Assembly: GCF_907165205.1 (NCBI RefSeq)
Contig: NC_058191.1
Coordinates: forward strand, 1,738,501 to 1,802,500
Origin: Coccinella septempunctata
Taxonomy: Eukaryota; Arthropoda; Insecta; Coleoptera; Coccinellidae
Length of the DNA stretch: 64,000 nucleotides
Reading direction: 5' to 3'
Every line of letters begins with the position of its first letter. Position 1 is the stretch's first letter. Position numbers and translations under genes: made by a program. This document shows, piece by piece, positions 9,901-20,109 of the stretch. The notes under the pieces are model-generated. The model ran no database searches, was not told the DNA's origin, and worked only from the letters and a program-made list of their open reading frames with translations.

Positions 9901-12302
9901 TTTTTCACCCTAAATTGCACGCTACAACAATTACGATTCTCTCAAAAGTGACCTGATGCATCTGATCCGATGAACTTGGTACTGTACCATTCATTGTCCA
10001 GCCATATGTTTATGTTTTGTTTCGTTTTTCCGAAGCCGCACTTGAAATTCAATGAAATATTGTCGAACCTTCTGAGGTTGTATCTCAGCCATCTTGGTTA
10101 TTTTATGTGGACAATTTTTTGTTAAACGACTTATTTTGATGAGTTCTACCTTCTGTCAAAAAAAAATCACCTCTGAAAACACCCTGTATATTGATGAAGA
10201 GAACTTGGTAAAAGCTCCGAAACAGAGGTGGTTTCTAGGGGTGAAAAATGATTTTTCGGATTTGCGGCTAATACCTGGTATGCAAAAAGTTTGAAGGTAA
10301 CAAACGATTTCTGACATAACCTCAAGTTCATCATGAAAAATACAAAATACCGATTTGTGATTAAGGAGAAGTAAATAAAACACGTCATCCAATTTCATGA
10401 AAATCGACATCTCTATGATGACGAAGAATTTAAAGATTCCAAGATATTAGGGAATCTCCTATTGTACTCCCAACAAGCTTTTAATGTGTATCCATCAGAA
10501 AACCCCTACAGAAAAATAATATCTGCATCAGCATATACTCAACTGGAAAAGCGCAAATTAACCAAAAGAACTTAATCAACAAAGCAGCTTTTAAATTCGT
10601 AAACAAATTTTGTTCTCTCAGCAGGTGACAGCCAACTCAATCATTTCTTTCTAGTCTAACTGTAATTTATGAAAACAAATTGGTGGCCTACGGAAATTTA
10701 AAAGTCCGATAACTCGGAAACGAAACTTCAGCGGCAAAAAAATTTTTATCAAGAATATCAAATTTTATACGTCCCTCAATTCTTAGCCCCGAGTTTGAAT
10801 CACTCTTTATATCTATCTACCTGATATATGGAGTAACTGTGTTTTTTTAACTTTCAGAATTCTATCAAAATGGGCCAGGTAAGGAAAGCCGAGAAAAGGA
10901 TTGCCTACATGGTACTTTTGATGATCATTCTGTTCATGGTAGCTTGGACACCATATGCTGTGTTGGCACTGCTGATACAATTCGGGGATGCTTCTTCCCT
11001 ATCCCCAGGAATACGAGTAATTCCGTCCCTTTTAGCTAAGAGCAGTATCTGCTATAATCCAATTGTATACGTCGGTCTGAACGCTCAGGTACGTACTTTG
11101 AACAGTGAATATTTTTCTTTTCGATTTTCTAGGCAGATTTTTCAGTGATATTCTTTAGAAAGTAATCCACTGAAATTCATTCAACTTTTTGGCAAGAAGT
11201 TCATAAGGTTTGTTATTAGACATCAACAAGGTTGTAAAAATTTACAGGGTTTATTGGAAACTAACTAACCCGGCACTTAGCTCTATTATTTTCTTCGTGA
11301 AGAAGGTTTTCTGAAAAAGGATAAATTAATTTACAAAATAGAAATTATTTTATAGTAATTTGGATGTATTGGGCTTCCTGTTGCTATGATAATGAATATA
11401 CAGTTCTTGAAATCCGAAAACTTGACCAAATGGATATACAGGGTGTTCCTAAATTGGAAGTACAAACGAAAAGGGAAGCTTCCTTAAGAAATTCTAACAA
11501 AAGAAGTCCCATAAACATGGGATAGCAAACGATCCGTTTTCGAGATACAAGGTGTTAAAATTTGGATTGGTATCAAATAACAAGTTGTGAAGACACATTC
11601 ATTACTAGAGAAATACCGAGTTTAATTTGATGTGTCAAAACTAACAATGAATTTATTCACCACAGCTTACTGATTGAATTTTTATAACAATTTGGATTTT
11701 TCTGGGTATTTCAAGAGAATCGTTTTCGAAATATGTAGCATATACGACAAAGCTACAAGATACCATGAAATTTAGTAAAACAACAAAGCTTCTTTTTACA
11801 TTATTTCGAATAATGGAAAGAAGAGAAATTATTTTCATCAAATTTTCAATGATTTTCTTTAATAACTGGCCCTATGACAAATCCAACGAATAGAATTCCA
11901 TATAAACCATTCAGATTATCTTGAATTATAAATGGCTAACAAAATGGCAACTTTCTTTTACATACCTATCAAGATTATTTATCTATCATTGTTGCTTTCA
12001 TCGCCGTGTTAACGATAATTCATTACTTTACTACTTTCGATCATTTCTTTCAGTTTCAGCAATCCTGGAAGAGGAGAAAGCAAAATTCTTCAAACATGAG
12101 TGAGAGCTACAATATTTGCGTGACCAAATATATACCACAAAACACGGATTCTCCATTGAAAATTCAACGAAAATTGGATTCCTCTGTGATAGAATCGAGA
12201 GGAGACAGCAAAAGAAGAGTTGCGCACCTCACATTACCTGTTCACCGGGATGTGGATGCCAATAAAAATGATGGAGAAAAATGTGAAGTAACTCAAGTTT
12301 GA
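3987..12302 (+). CDS. Ciliary-type opsin (pteropsin-like), five exons, 5' incomplete
   Basis: A seven-transmembrane, retinal-binding G-protein-coupled photoreceptor. Exons: 3987-4146, 7172-7367, 8453-8585, 10858-11088 and 12054-12302 (TGA 12300-12302). All have GT donors and AG acceptors, and the reading phase is kept across each junction; together they give about 323 codons. The exons encode TM2-TM3 (LWTPLNIILFNLVCSDF, then CQIYGFF), the ERY motif and TM4, the second loop and TM5 (NISCSINWE), then TM6-TM7 with the retinal lysine in PSLLAKSS and NPIVY, then a polar cytoplasmic tail. The bovine-113 position is Tyr and Glu is at the 181 position, so the counterion is probably E181. NAQF follows TM7, closer to the NKQ of ciliary opsins than to the HPK of visual rhabdomeric opsins. 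The TM1 exon was not found. Family knowledge: insect c-opsins are usually brain or extra-retinal receptors. Confidence 0.92.
4757..5903 (-). mobile_element. Crypton-like element bounded by 22-bp inverted repeats
   Basis: A perfect 22-bp inverted repeat (TTTATTTGTTTCTCATTTGT plus AA at 4758-4779, its complement at 5881-5902) brackets the antisense tyrosine-recombinase gene within the opsin intron. Classical Cryptons lack terminal inverted repeats. So either this is an atypical derivative or the recombinase sits inside another element. Confidence 0.5.
4870..5770 (-). pseudogene. Crypton-like tyrosine recombinase, central exon missing
   Basis: Enzymes of this family cut and rejoin DNA through a catalytic tyrosine. 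On the minus strand an upstream exon (about 5770 to 5514) reads as a SAM-like core-binding domain (SRYEREYDDFKKWQNKN). It ends at a GTTTGT donor. A TTTCAG acceptor then opens the second exon at 5448. Splicing out the 65-bp intron keeps the frame (PLRR-FTITDD). The second exon has the C-terminal catalytic part: GHSFRRTGAT (HxxR), GGWKS and the tyrosine in AMSYVDDS, then a Ser-rich tail to 4870. The block of roughly 100 residues that normally carries the first catalytic Arg (ACRR-like motif) and the Lys is absent, with no room for it. The protein should therefore be inactive. It lies antisense within an opsin intron. The exact exon-1 start is uncertain. Confidence 0.75.
5922..6006. repeat. Short hairpin repeat
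   Basis: AAGGTAACGGGTTTTACTGG near 5922 is answered by an imperfect complement, CCAGTAAAAACCCTCTTACC, near 5993. The result is an approximately 85-bp stem-loop with a GC-richer loop. Its function is unknown; it could be a MITE remnant. Confidence 0.45.
6010..7171. other. Opsin intron, no further feature
   Basis: The remainder of the long intron between opsin exons 3987-4146 and 7172-7367. A TACAGGGTGTGAG end-like motif occurs at about 6398 without a partner nearby. No coding or RNA gene was recognised. Confidence 0.4.
7368..8062. other. Opsin intron, no gene seen
   Basis: The intron after the ERY/TM4 exon. The frame at 7872-8072 shows no recognisable domain. The Helitron-like fragment begins at its right end. 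Confidence 0.35.
8063..8203 (+). mobile_element. Short Helitron-like fragment
   Basis: It begins TCCTTACTAAAATTATAAAT with the GTGAAAGTCTG words typical of arthropod non-autonomous Helitrons. It contains T/G-rich TTTGTCTGTTTG repeats and an ATT microsatellite, and it ends in a GC-rich stretch followed by CTAG. It sits between A (8062) and T (8204), the expected Helitron target. It is only 141 bp, so it is an internally deleted copy. It lies in an opsin intron. Confidence 0.6.
8141..8160. repeat. ATT microsatellite
   Basis: About six ATT units inside the Helitron-like fragment. Confidence 0.8.
8586..9333. other. Opsin intron, no gene seen
   Basis: Sequence between the TM5 exon and a MITE. 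No domain-bearing frame or paired repeat was recognised. Confidence 0.35.
9334..10186. mobile_element. ACAGGGTG-ended MITE in opsin intron
   Basis: The left end TACAGGGTGTATTTGAAGG (from 9332) and following sequence through AACAGAAGGCAG mirror the right end from ACCTTCTGTC to AACACCCTGTA (ending 10188). This gives terminal inverted repeats of roughly 45 bp, flanked by TA. No transposase is visible. A truncated relative lies at 53163-53470 and shares both the end and internal words such as CCAATAAAATTCGTCT. Confidence 0.75.
10187..10450. repeat. Dispersed repeat shared with 26640-26890
   Basis: GATGAAGAGAACTTGGTAAA near 10195 and TAGGGGTGAAAAATGA near 10237 recur in reverse complement at about 26820-26885. 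This is a repeat family unrelated to the opsin exons around it. Confidence 0.5.
11430..11890. repeat. Degenerate ACAGGGTG-family repeat in last opsin intron
   Basis: It starts TACAGGGTGTTCCTAAATTG (about 11438) and contains GTTTTCGAGATACAAGGTGT near 11540. Similar words, inverted, appear at about 25860-26160. No right end could be paired, so this is an old or truncated copy. Confidence 0.45.
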
Positions 12303-12933
12303 CATCTGGAAAAGCAGCTCATCATTTTTGTAGCTCATTTTATCTCAGTATCTTTTTATGACAAACAGAATATGTTAGCCAATAAATATTTTTTAGTTAA
12401 TTATACAAAGTGTTTCCTTTATTAGTTCTTTTATACCCCGAACCCTTCATTCTAAGAATTATTAGTTAGGTTTCACAATCAGATCGTATTTTGAAATGCA
12501 GATACAAAATTATATTTTAAATACATCTATCGATCAATAAAATTGTTGAACCCAACTCTTCTAAAATTTAGTTATTTTAGTAGGAGAACATATTACTCAA
12601 GTTTCTGATTTGTAACTTGAAGTGAAAAAGGCTCTTTTGGATTTTTTTGTAATTAAAATTTGGGTAGATGTAAGTTGGAAAGATCATCGCAAGAGGGCAT
12701 TGTGATCCACGGTTTAAAAATTTCTCTGCTCTTTATTAGGTTCATGTGTTCTATGATTCTGCATTTCATTTATATTTATGAGTTCTGTGTTTATCAGCTG
12801 TTTAGCTGTCATACTTTCAAATGTACCAAAACATTGCGTATTGAGCTGTTGAAAAGTTCAATATTGATTTAATTATCTGGTTTAATCGTTGTGATACAAA
12901 TATATCTTTTACCCATATAATTCCAAAATAACA
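12303..12933 (+). promoter_or_regulatory. Opsin 3' UTR and Tollip upstream region
   Basis: The opsin stop is followed by an AATAAA polyadenylation signal at 12381-12386. The remaining roughly 550 bp to the Tollip ATG must hold that gene's promoter and 5' UTR. No TATA box or other core element stands out. A frame at 12660-12872 has no recognisable domain. Confidence 0.6.
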
Positions 12934-13928
12934 ATGGCTTCAGCCGTCACGGATAAAGTGAAAGAAAGGCGAAATAGGGTATGTTATGAGTCATCAAAAA
13001 TGATAGATAATACTCAAACAACTTGATTTGTAGGTCTTACTAGGACAATTACCCGATGATTTTCTGCGTATTGCAGTTTCCCCTCAACAACAACAAGAGG
13101 CTGCAGACAGGCAAGCAGCCATAGCTTTACATCAAGCATATTCAGCACAGTCATTGGGTAGGTTAAGTATAACCGTTGTTCAAGCAAAATTAGCTAAGAA
13201 CTATGGCATGACACGTATGGACCCCTACTGCAGATTGAGAGTTGGACACTATGTTTATGAAACCAACACCGATTCCAATGGAGGGAAAACACCTAAGTGG
13301 AATAAAGTTGTACAATGGTTAGTGTTAATTTTTGGATACGTTAGGATTTGTTTCACTCATGCTATTTTTTCCAGTATGCTTCCAAAGGGAATAAACACGA
13401 TATCAGTTGAAATATATGATGAGTGCTCGTTTACTATGGATGAATTGATAGCTTGGGCTACCATTGTGATTCCACAGCAGGTTTTATCTGGGGAAACTCA
13501 TGAGGACTGGTATCCTTTAACCGGAAAACAAGGAGAAGGGGTGGAAGGAATGATTAACTTGGTACTGAGTTATACTGTAAGTATTTAACAATAATATATT
13601 AATAATGGGCTAATCTTTTTCCAACAACTTCTAGGTAAGTCCCCCGTTCTATGCACCTGAACGACCGATTATGGTGGTACCAAATGTTGGTACAGGAGTA
13701 GGTATGCAACCAACTCTGTTAGGAGGACCCACACCCACTCCGTTAAGAGTTTACACCGCCCCAAATGCACAGGTTCCGGTAATACCAGTCTTGAGTGAAT
13801 CTGAACTGAAACAAATAGAAGAGATGTTCCCGAGTATTGATAAGGAGGTTATAAAGAGCGTATTTGAAGCTAATAGAGGCAATAAGGAAGGTACCATCAA
13901 TTCATTGCTGCAAATGTCGGCCGATTAA
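12934..13928 (+). CDS. Tollip: Toll-interacting protein (Tollip), complete, four exons
   Basis: An adaptor that links ubiquitinated cargo and Toll/IL-1 receptor complexes to endosomes through Tom1 and phosphoinositides. Exons: 12934-12978, 13034-13317, 13375-13576 and 13635-13928. The introns are 55, 57 and 58 bp, far shorter than those of the neighbouring opsin. The protein is about 274 residues, the usual family length. Domains in order: an N-terminal Tom1-binding segment (GQLPDDFLRI, then a Gln/Ala-rich stretch), a C2 domain (from about residue 55, GRLSITVVQAKLAKNYGMTR, MDPYCRLRVG, WNKVVQC across the second junction, GMINLVLSY), a Pro/Val-rich linker, and a C-terminal CUE domain with the MFP motif (EEMFPSIDKEV) and the ending INSLLQM. 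The ATG is the only in-frame start and gives the expected N-terminus. The gene is intact and very close to animal Tollip throughout. Confidence 0.96.
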
Positions 13929-14105
13929 TAGGAGCTCTATTGATGATCTTGATCCATCTTTCATTAGTATTAATAATAATGAATCCTTCTGTCCGTTTTA
14001 TTGAATGGATTGTTTCCAAATTGTACGAAATTTACTCGAAACTTATGTTTGAATCTGGAGGGAAGGTTGTTGGTTTACGTAATGTGAAGACTAAGTATCG
14101 TTATA

Positions 14106-15188
14106 CAGGGTGTCCAGGAAAGAATTAGTTAACATGAAACAATTCGAGAGATATAGTAGGCGCTCAATATAAAATACAAAAAAACTATTTGGATGACTTT
14201 CTACCAATTTAAAATAGATTTTTGATATTTTCTTACATTTTAACACCATAACATCAAATAAATCGAATCTATGGATATTTTTTATTCATACTATCCTCCT
14301 AATGAACTCTTCAATTAAATGTATGACGAAAAATATGAGTAGCGGTAGCAATGGGGAATTCTCCCCATTCTATATAAAATTCTACAAAACTTCGCATTTC
14401 AAGCATTTAATTTCCTGAAAAACTCATTTCAAGTACATTCTTGAGAAAGAAAAATAAATATGGGGATTTGAAATCTCAAAGATTCCGTTTCTATCTCACC
14501 ATTTGGCAACATTGTCTACAGATTTTACGTAGATAATTAAGGACAACAGATTGGTTACGTGGATTAGATAAACGAAGATGGCTTCTTGAGGATCACTTCA
14601 TCTTCAGTAAACAAGACATAAACTCTTTCTTTGACAGTTGTAAGTGTCCAAAGTGGTTCCATCTCATTAAGGAGTCAATCCTTTCTGTCTTAGGACCACT
14701 TATAGCCTACTAGAAATCCTCTCTAACAGGCTATGGACCTCTTCGTAACTATGATGATAACTCGATAAAAGTGGCACTGTTGCCAATTCGTGCACATGAA
14801 ACGAAGTTAAAACCCCATATTTGAAATATTAATTTGGACAGTTTCTGCTGCTGATGAATAGTGCTTCATATTCTAGATCCAAAGACAAAAATTGTAAGAA
14901 ATTTTCGAATTTGTGAAAATCTCAATTTTCACTGATAACTCCAAAATGGTGTTCCTCATTCTGTGTTTCTCAGAAAAAAAGCTCGGAAATGTGCCAGTTT
15001 TTGGTCTAGTTCTACTTTCTGAGAACCCCTCATGAGACACCCTCTAATTTATTATTTTTTTTTCATTGAGTATATACTCAATACTTATAACTATATGTCT
15101 CAATGTAGATTCTTTTTTATTCCATTTAGGGCGCTTATACCTCTCTATTATTTATTTCAAGTTCAGCCAAAATTTCCTGGACACCCTG
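14106..15188. mobile_element. 1.08-kb ACAGGGTG-ended TIR element
   Basis: TACAGGGTGTCCAGGAAA at 14104 is the exact complement of TTTCCTGGACACCCTGTA ending at 15190. TA flanks both ends. The interior is AT-rich with no domain-bearing frame, so this is a non-autonomous DNA element. It sits about 180 bp after the Tollip stop and may supply that gene's polyadenylation signal, since AATAAA words lie inside it. Confidence 0.78.
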
Positions 15189-15190
15189 TA

Positions 15191-15719
15191 TGTGATGGAC
15201 GTTTTTGAAAATGTCAGCAAGTAAGATAGTGATTTACTGAATTATCTTTTGACTGGAAGTAAGTTTAGTATCTATTTTCTTTAATCCTTCGAGATATAAA
15301 TGATAACAATTTCATATACATATTTTTTTATATATTATTCTATTTTATTTACTTAATTGAAAATTTTCTAAAAGGAAGTATCACAGACAACTTCTGAATT
15401 TTGATCTCCGTCAGTTTTCCTGCATACAAATTACTGAAAATCCGAAAGTTAACCACGTGTTAGTATTTCAAACGAACCCAATTTGACGAGATCGTATCAA
15501 AGATATTATAATATCTTTGGATCGTATGGTGTCACAATCCAAGGCTTAGAGAACATAATTGGTCTATTAATTATCCTTGATCAAGGTCACCATTTGGATT
15601 GGTTTCCTCCAGTGAAGTCTAGAAGACCTTTATAGTCTTTTAGAGTTCACTGGTTTCCACATAGAAGTGTTAATTTTGAAAATTCATTAAATGAATAATT
15701 TGTCTGATACTGCTCTCCC
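15191..15719. other. Intergenic, no feature seen
   Basis: AT-rich DNA between two elements. No coding frame, RNA gene or repeat pair was recognised. Confidence 0.35.
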
Positions 15720-15722
15720 TAA

Positions 15723-15909
15723 AGCCCGTTTGCAACAGCCGAGAATTCTCTAGAAAATTTACAATTCATGCGCCGTGAATTATTTACCGTTGCATACGCA
15801 CTTTCGGTAGAATTCCCTGTTCAGTTACATACAAAATAATCTCTGCCGTTTTCTTGGGAGAATTCTCCGGAGAATTTTGTAGAGAATTCTCGGCTGTTGC
15901 AAACGGGCT
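15723..15909. mobile_element. Harbinger-like MITE, copy 1
   Basis: The 187-bp element has terminal inverted repeats beginning AGCCCGTTTGCAACAGCCGA and ending in its complement. A TAA duplication flanks it (15720-15722 and 15910-15912). A 3-bp TWA target duplication is the hallmark of PIF/Harbinger. A second copy lies at 57991-58182 with a TTA duplication. Confidence 0.88.
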
Positions 15910-15912
15910 TAA

Positions 15913-16707
15913 GATAGGAAAACAATTCAAATCTAACAATACTAAAAATCCCCACAATGACGAATCATGAACATAAATAGAAAAGTAATAATAAATTACG
16001 TTGTCTCGACACTAACATTTCTAGATATCGACGTTTATTACTTCATCCTTGGAAAAAGATGAAATCATTTGAATTGCTCATAGATGTATTTTTTCTTTCG
16101 GTTTTTGGAAAATGAATATTTGTACATCGGTCGAATTTCAAACACTACGTTTTCTTTATACAACGAAAAGTCATTAACGTGCATTGGGAAAACGTAGTCG
16201 AGTAAGCTAAGGAATTTTAAAAATTCATATTTGTTTTGAATTCGCCACACAACTGTCAAAATTCCATAGCAATCTTGGTGAGGAATTTTTCCAAAGCTAG
16301 TTATCAGTTTTAAAGGCATTATCACTTTATCACACACTTATTATCATTCTCAATGTTGACATAAAATGAGGATCATTGGAGCTTAAGGTGCCAAAATCTG
16401 TTAAGCAGCTTTACTGCAATCATTTCAACTATTCTAACACACAGTCCCCATCATTAACCAAAGAACTGTCAAATTATTCTTATTTTAAACCTTAAAACGT
16501 TGTATATTTGATCTATATGAAATATATATATGGACTCATTGCCATAATAAAAATTTTAGTCCTATAAGTCGTTTTATTTTATTCTTCGTTTTCAGATGTG
16601 ATAGGTAACATATAACCATATTTCGAATAGCTTTGCCGCTTGATCTTATCAGATGATTGAAAAATCGACAAATTATAAAAAGAAAACGGGTTTGAAATAA
16701 GAAGATA
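15913..16707. other. Intergenic, no feature seen
   Basis: Contains only short frames on both strands without recognisable motifs. Confidence 0.3.
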
Positions 16708-16709
16708 TA

Positions 16710-17303
16710 CAGTGCGCGTCAAAATTATTGAACAACTTATTGGCAACAAAATCCTGCACCAATTTTTGTTTCACTTTCACCAAATTTTTATGCATTTTTG
16801 AAGGATTTTTGTTGCACCCTGTGCCATCCCCATCAACCCTCTGAATTTTTTGAATAGGGAAAGTGGGTCATGTGGTACTTTTTTGGCAGGTTCTTTGTAT
16901 CCTCTTTACAGGCTTGCAGAAATTTTCAAGAAAAAAATTTGTTTTTCAAAAATTAGTTTGTTCAAAGAGGTTTTCTGTATGTGCACTTTGTCATGGCTCA
17001 TTTACTTTGAGACGATGGTACCAGATGAAATTTGTCACCGAATGAAAGTCGACCATTACACTTTTGTTCATGCAGAACTTTCAACCCCCTCACGTTGACC
17101 TTGCCAAAAAAGTACCACATGGCCCACTTTCCCTATTCAAAAAATTCAGAGGGTTGATGGGGATGGCACAGGGTACAACAAAAATCCTTCAAAAATGCAT
17201 ATAAATTTGGTGAAAGTGAAACAGTAATTGACCTGTTTGAGGATTTTGTTGCCAAATGTATCTTCTGAGAAAATGAATTTGTTCCATAATTTTGACACGC
17301 ACT
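16710..17303. mobile_element. Foldback element with near-identical arms
   Basis: Left arm 16710-16890 and right arm 17098-17303 are reverse complements with few differences, for example across the CCATCCCCATCAACCCTCTG word. The loop is about 200 bp. The ends are CAGTGCGCGTCAAAATTAT and its near complement, in a TATA context. The close match of the arms suggests recent insertion or conversion. The right arm has an extra tract at 17222-17262. No transposase is present. Confidence 0.85.
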
Positions 17304-18640
17304 ATATATTATTGCTTAGTTTTGGTTCGCAGTTAGGCAGGTCTGAATCAGAGGAACCGATTACTTATTTTACAAGCTAACCATATACTACACAGTTTAC
17401 GTTCATCCACCTCAAGATGCTATTGTTAAAACCAAACACGTCAGGTGATTCAGTTTTTACTGGAAAGAAATAAGGTCATCGGCCTACCTACTCTTTGTTT
17501 TAATGGTGCGTAGGCTTTATTTCAAGAAAATATCCCGAAAGAATGGAAAACACGAGCTTGTTTTGAAATTCCTGCAATATTGTGTAGTACCTATAGAATA
17601 CTACAAGCAGTAGAAGGATGATCTTATGTTTTGTTCACAATAATGAAAAATGATTAAAATTTTGACGAAGGATCTCTTGTCTTTTCAATTTTAACTACGA
17701 ACACGTGAGAAAAGTTTATTTTGTATACCCCATATCGCAGAATATTTTTGGGCCCATATTATTTCCTCACGAAATATGTTTTCGACCGCCTAAAAGGATT
17801 TTTCTTCTTTTATAATATCATTTAAACAACCAAAATTCATTTGTCCCAGAATATGTTCTAGGAAATCCAACAAATCCAGTTATTTGGCTCTCGAGACGGT
17901 TTTTAATTGAAACTATGACGAAGCACCCAAACATTGTATCTTTTCAATTTAACCCAGTGATTCGGAAACCTGCCACAATGTCGCTACCATCTTCGTTGGA
18001 GTTCCCTGCCTCCTCTAAAGCCTTCCAGGACCCTTCTGCGGAGGGCGAATGCAGTATTGATCGTGAACAGTATAGAATTAGAAATCTTCACCCTCAATTT
18101 CCACCTATGCTTGGGATAGATAGCAGAACTCTATTTTTTGGTATTAGATTTCTCATACGTACAAATGCGCCAAATAAAGAATTCTTCAATTATATACAGG
18201 ATGTTTTAGGGCGTAAAATGGATGTTATTTTGTTTTTCGATTATTTGATGTACCTAATCATGAAGTAGATCTACTAGAAGAAAGTCAATTGAAGACAAGT
18301 TAATAATTTCGGAATTTTTGTGCATCCATCAGTGTTTCATTGAAATTATTATTGACTACAAAAAGGTCTGAACAGTCTGACGATATCTTTATCTTCGACA
18401 GAACCTAATTCTTTATCTATTTGCTATTTCTTCGATTACTTTGAAAGGCTTTCCCTATTGTGCCATTGAATAATACACAGTCCCGTTTTTGGGGCAATTT
18501 CAAAACTTTTCATATCCTCCAAGGTAAGGCAATACCTCGATTATCTGGCTTTAAAATGAACATGTGTAAAATAGCACAGGCCCATCAATTTCTGATTCGA
18601 GGAGGAAAAACTTTTCCGTCCTTTGCATCCCCGTTACGAT
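17304..18640. other. Intergenic with an unassigned frame
   Basis: The frame at 17915-18268 (117 codons, +) contains a Pro/Ser-rich stretch and NLHPQFPPMLG. I recognise no family, and it lacks convincing splice or promoter context. It could be an exon of an unknown gene or chance. Confidence 0.25.
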
Positions 18641-19050
18641 TTCGTAGTACTAAAGGTCGTATCCATTGCTACATGACCTAAGACAACCAAGTCCCTCGCT
18701 TCGTCTCTTTCATGTACCCTCTCTTTGTTTCCGAATGAACCAGTATCGTAAAATTTGGCAGCCAGTTGCACAACGTAAGCAGCGGATACATTCTTTACAG
18801 GATGCTGTTTGTTAAATAAAGCCGCTATTGTTCAAGCTGAGTCGTTATTTCTGAAAAATAGTTTTATCATTTCCACCCTTTCTACTATAAAATTGCAATC
18901 GTTTTGACACACTTGTAACCTTATATTAGATTAAATTAGTCTAAGCTTGTAACGTTCTTAAAAATTCACGATAGACTAAGGTAAATCAAAAACATGGTCC
19001 GCCTACTTTTTTGGACACAAAATTAATACTTTTTTTTAACAAAATATTAA
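18640..19050 (-). mobile_element. Mariner-superfamily remnant, fragment 2
   Basis: Matches the N-terminal part and 5' flank of the longer remnant at 36993-38040 in the same orientation. The shared words are CATTGCTACATGACCTAAGA (about 18663) and TAACGTTCTTAAAAATTCAC (about 18950). The catalytic part is absent. Confidence 0.65.
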
Positions 19051-19246
19051 CAACATAACAACTAAATACCTTCGAAATGTGTCGGATACGAATAATATTC
19101 TCGAGATAAATTCCACATTGCCTCTCTCACTATTTTCGTTGTTTTTTTCATGATCGATGGATATTTTGAAGCGAAAATTTAGCCTCAAAATTAGTTATCG
19201 CAACACCCCATCCCTATTCCGAATCAAGGGGCTGTGCTCTCCTCCG

Positions 19247-19579
19247 TTAGAGAGTTCTAGTTACAGGAATAAAAAAAGCGGAAAATTTGTTATCCTTCGA
19301 ATCAGATATTGACGGGTCCGAGCGATAATCCGATTTTTCATTTTGAGGTAGGTGTAATCGACAACCCTTTTTATTTTCTAACTTTTCATTCAGGCTCATC
19401 AAAATTATGTATTGAAGTGACGATTTTCTTCTGGAAACTCGGTTGCCTTTAACTGTATCCGTAAAGGAATAAATTAGATCCTTATTTGATTCCTTTTTGA
19501 ACATCACATCAGAAAATTCCTCATTCGGAAAATGTTTGACATAATTTTTGCACAAATCAAGTACACTCAACAAAGTCAA
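19247..19579 (-). CDS. Unassigned 110-codon frame
   Basis: A polar frame with Lys/Ser-rich composition and no recognised motif. No repeat family was found over it, so it could be an exon of an unrecognised host gene, but chance cannot be excluded. Confidence 0.15.
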   Translation of the reverse strand: MTLLSVLDLCKNYVKHFPNEEFSDVMFKKESNKDLIYSFTDTVKGNRVSRRKSSLQYIILMSLNEKLENKKGCRLHLPQNEKSDYRSDPSISDSKDNKFSAFFIPVTRTL

Positions 19580-20107
19580 TCGTCAATCTATGCTGGTGGG
19601 CACACTGACATTCAAAATTACAAAAGGTCGATCCTAAACATATCATGGTTGTTTTTGGTTGGTTGTTCAAAAACAGAGCAAAGTACATATTTTAATTTTT
19701 TATGGCAAACATTAATTTTAACGATAAAACTTAAGGAAACAATAAGAGTCTCAAAAGAATTTGACTTAATTGTTTTTTCGATGCATAATTTTCAATGATG
19801 TTCGAAGCCTGTGAAAATTTATGGTAGAAAATCGGAAAGAGTTTTAGATTTCACCCCTCTCTAGCTTTGAATTTGTCTCTGAATTAGTCTCTGGTGTACC
19901 TCTGTTCAAAAAATATCTCTGAAAAATTTCATTTGGTCCTACTTTGAAAAAAATGAATAAATTCATAATAAAATCTCATTAATGCAACGTAACTTTTCAA
20001 ACGAATCGGTTCCAGACTACCTCCATGAAAATATTTCGTCTTATTTTGTGGCAGAGAACCAGAACCTATATCCAAATTTATTCCTATTAATCCTGGGACA
20101 ACCTGTA
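19580..20107. other. Intergenic, ends in GGGACAACCTGTATA
   Basis: No gene was seen. The final words GGGACAACCTGTATA (about 20095) recur at about 2875 and resemble another element terminus, but no partner end was found. Confidence 0.3.
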
Positions 20108-20109
20108 TA

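Noticed and set aside
13940..14128. Small ORF just after Tollip
   Set aside because: It runs into the TIR element end at 14104 and has no motif; it is most likely Tollip 3' UTR.
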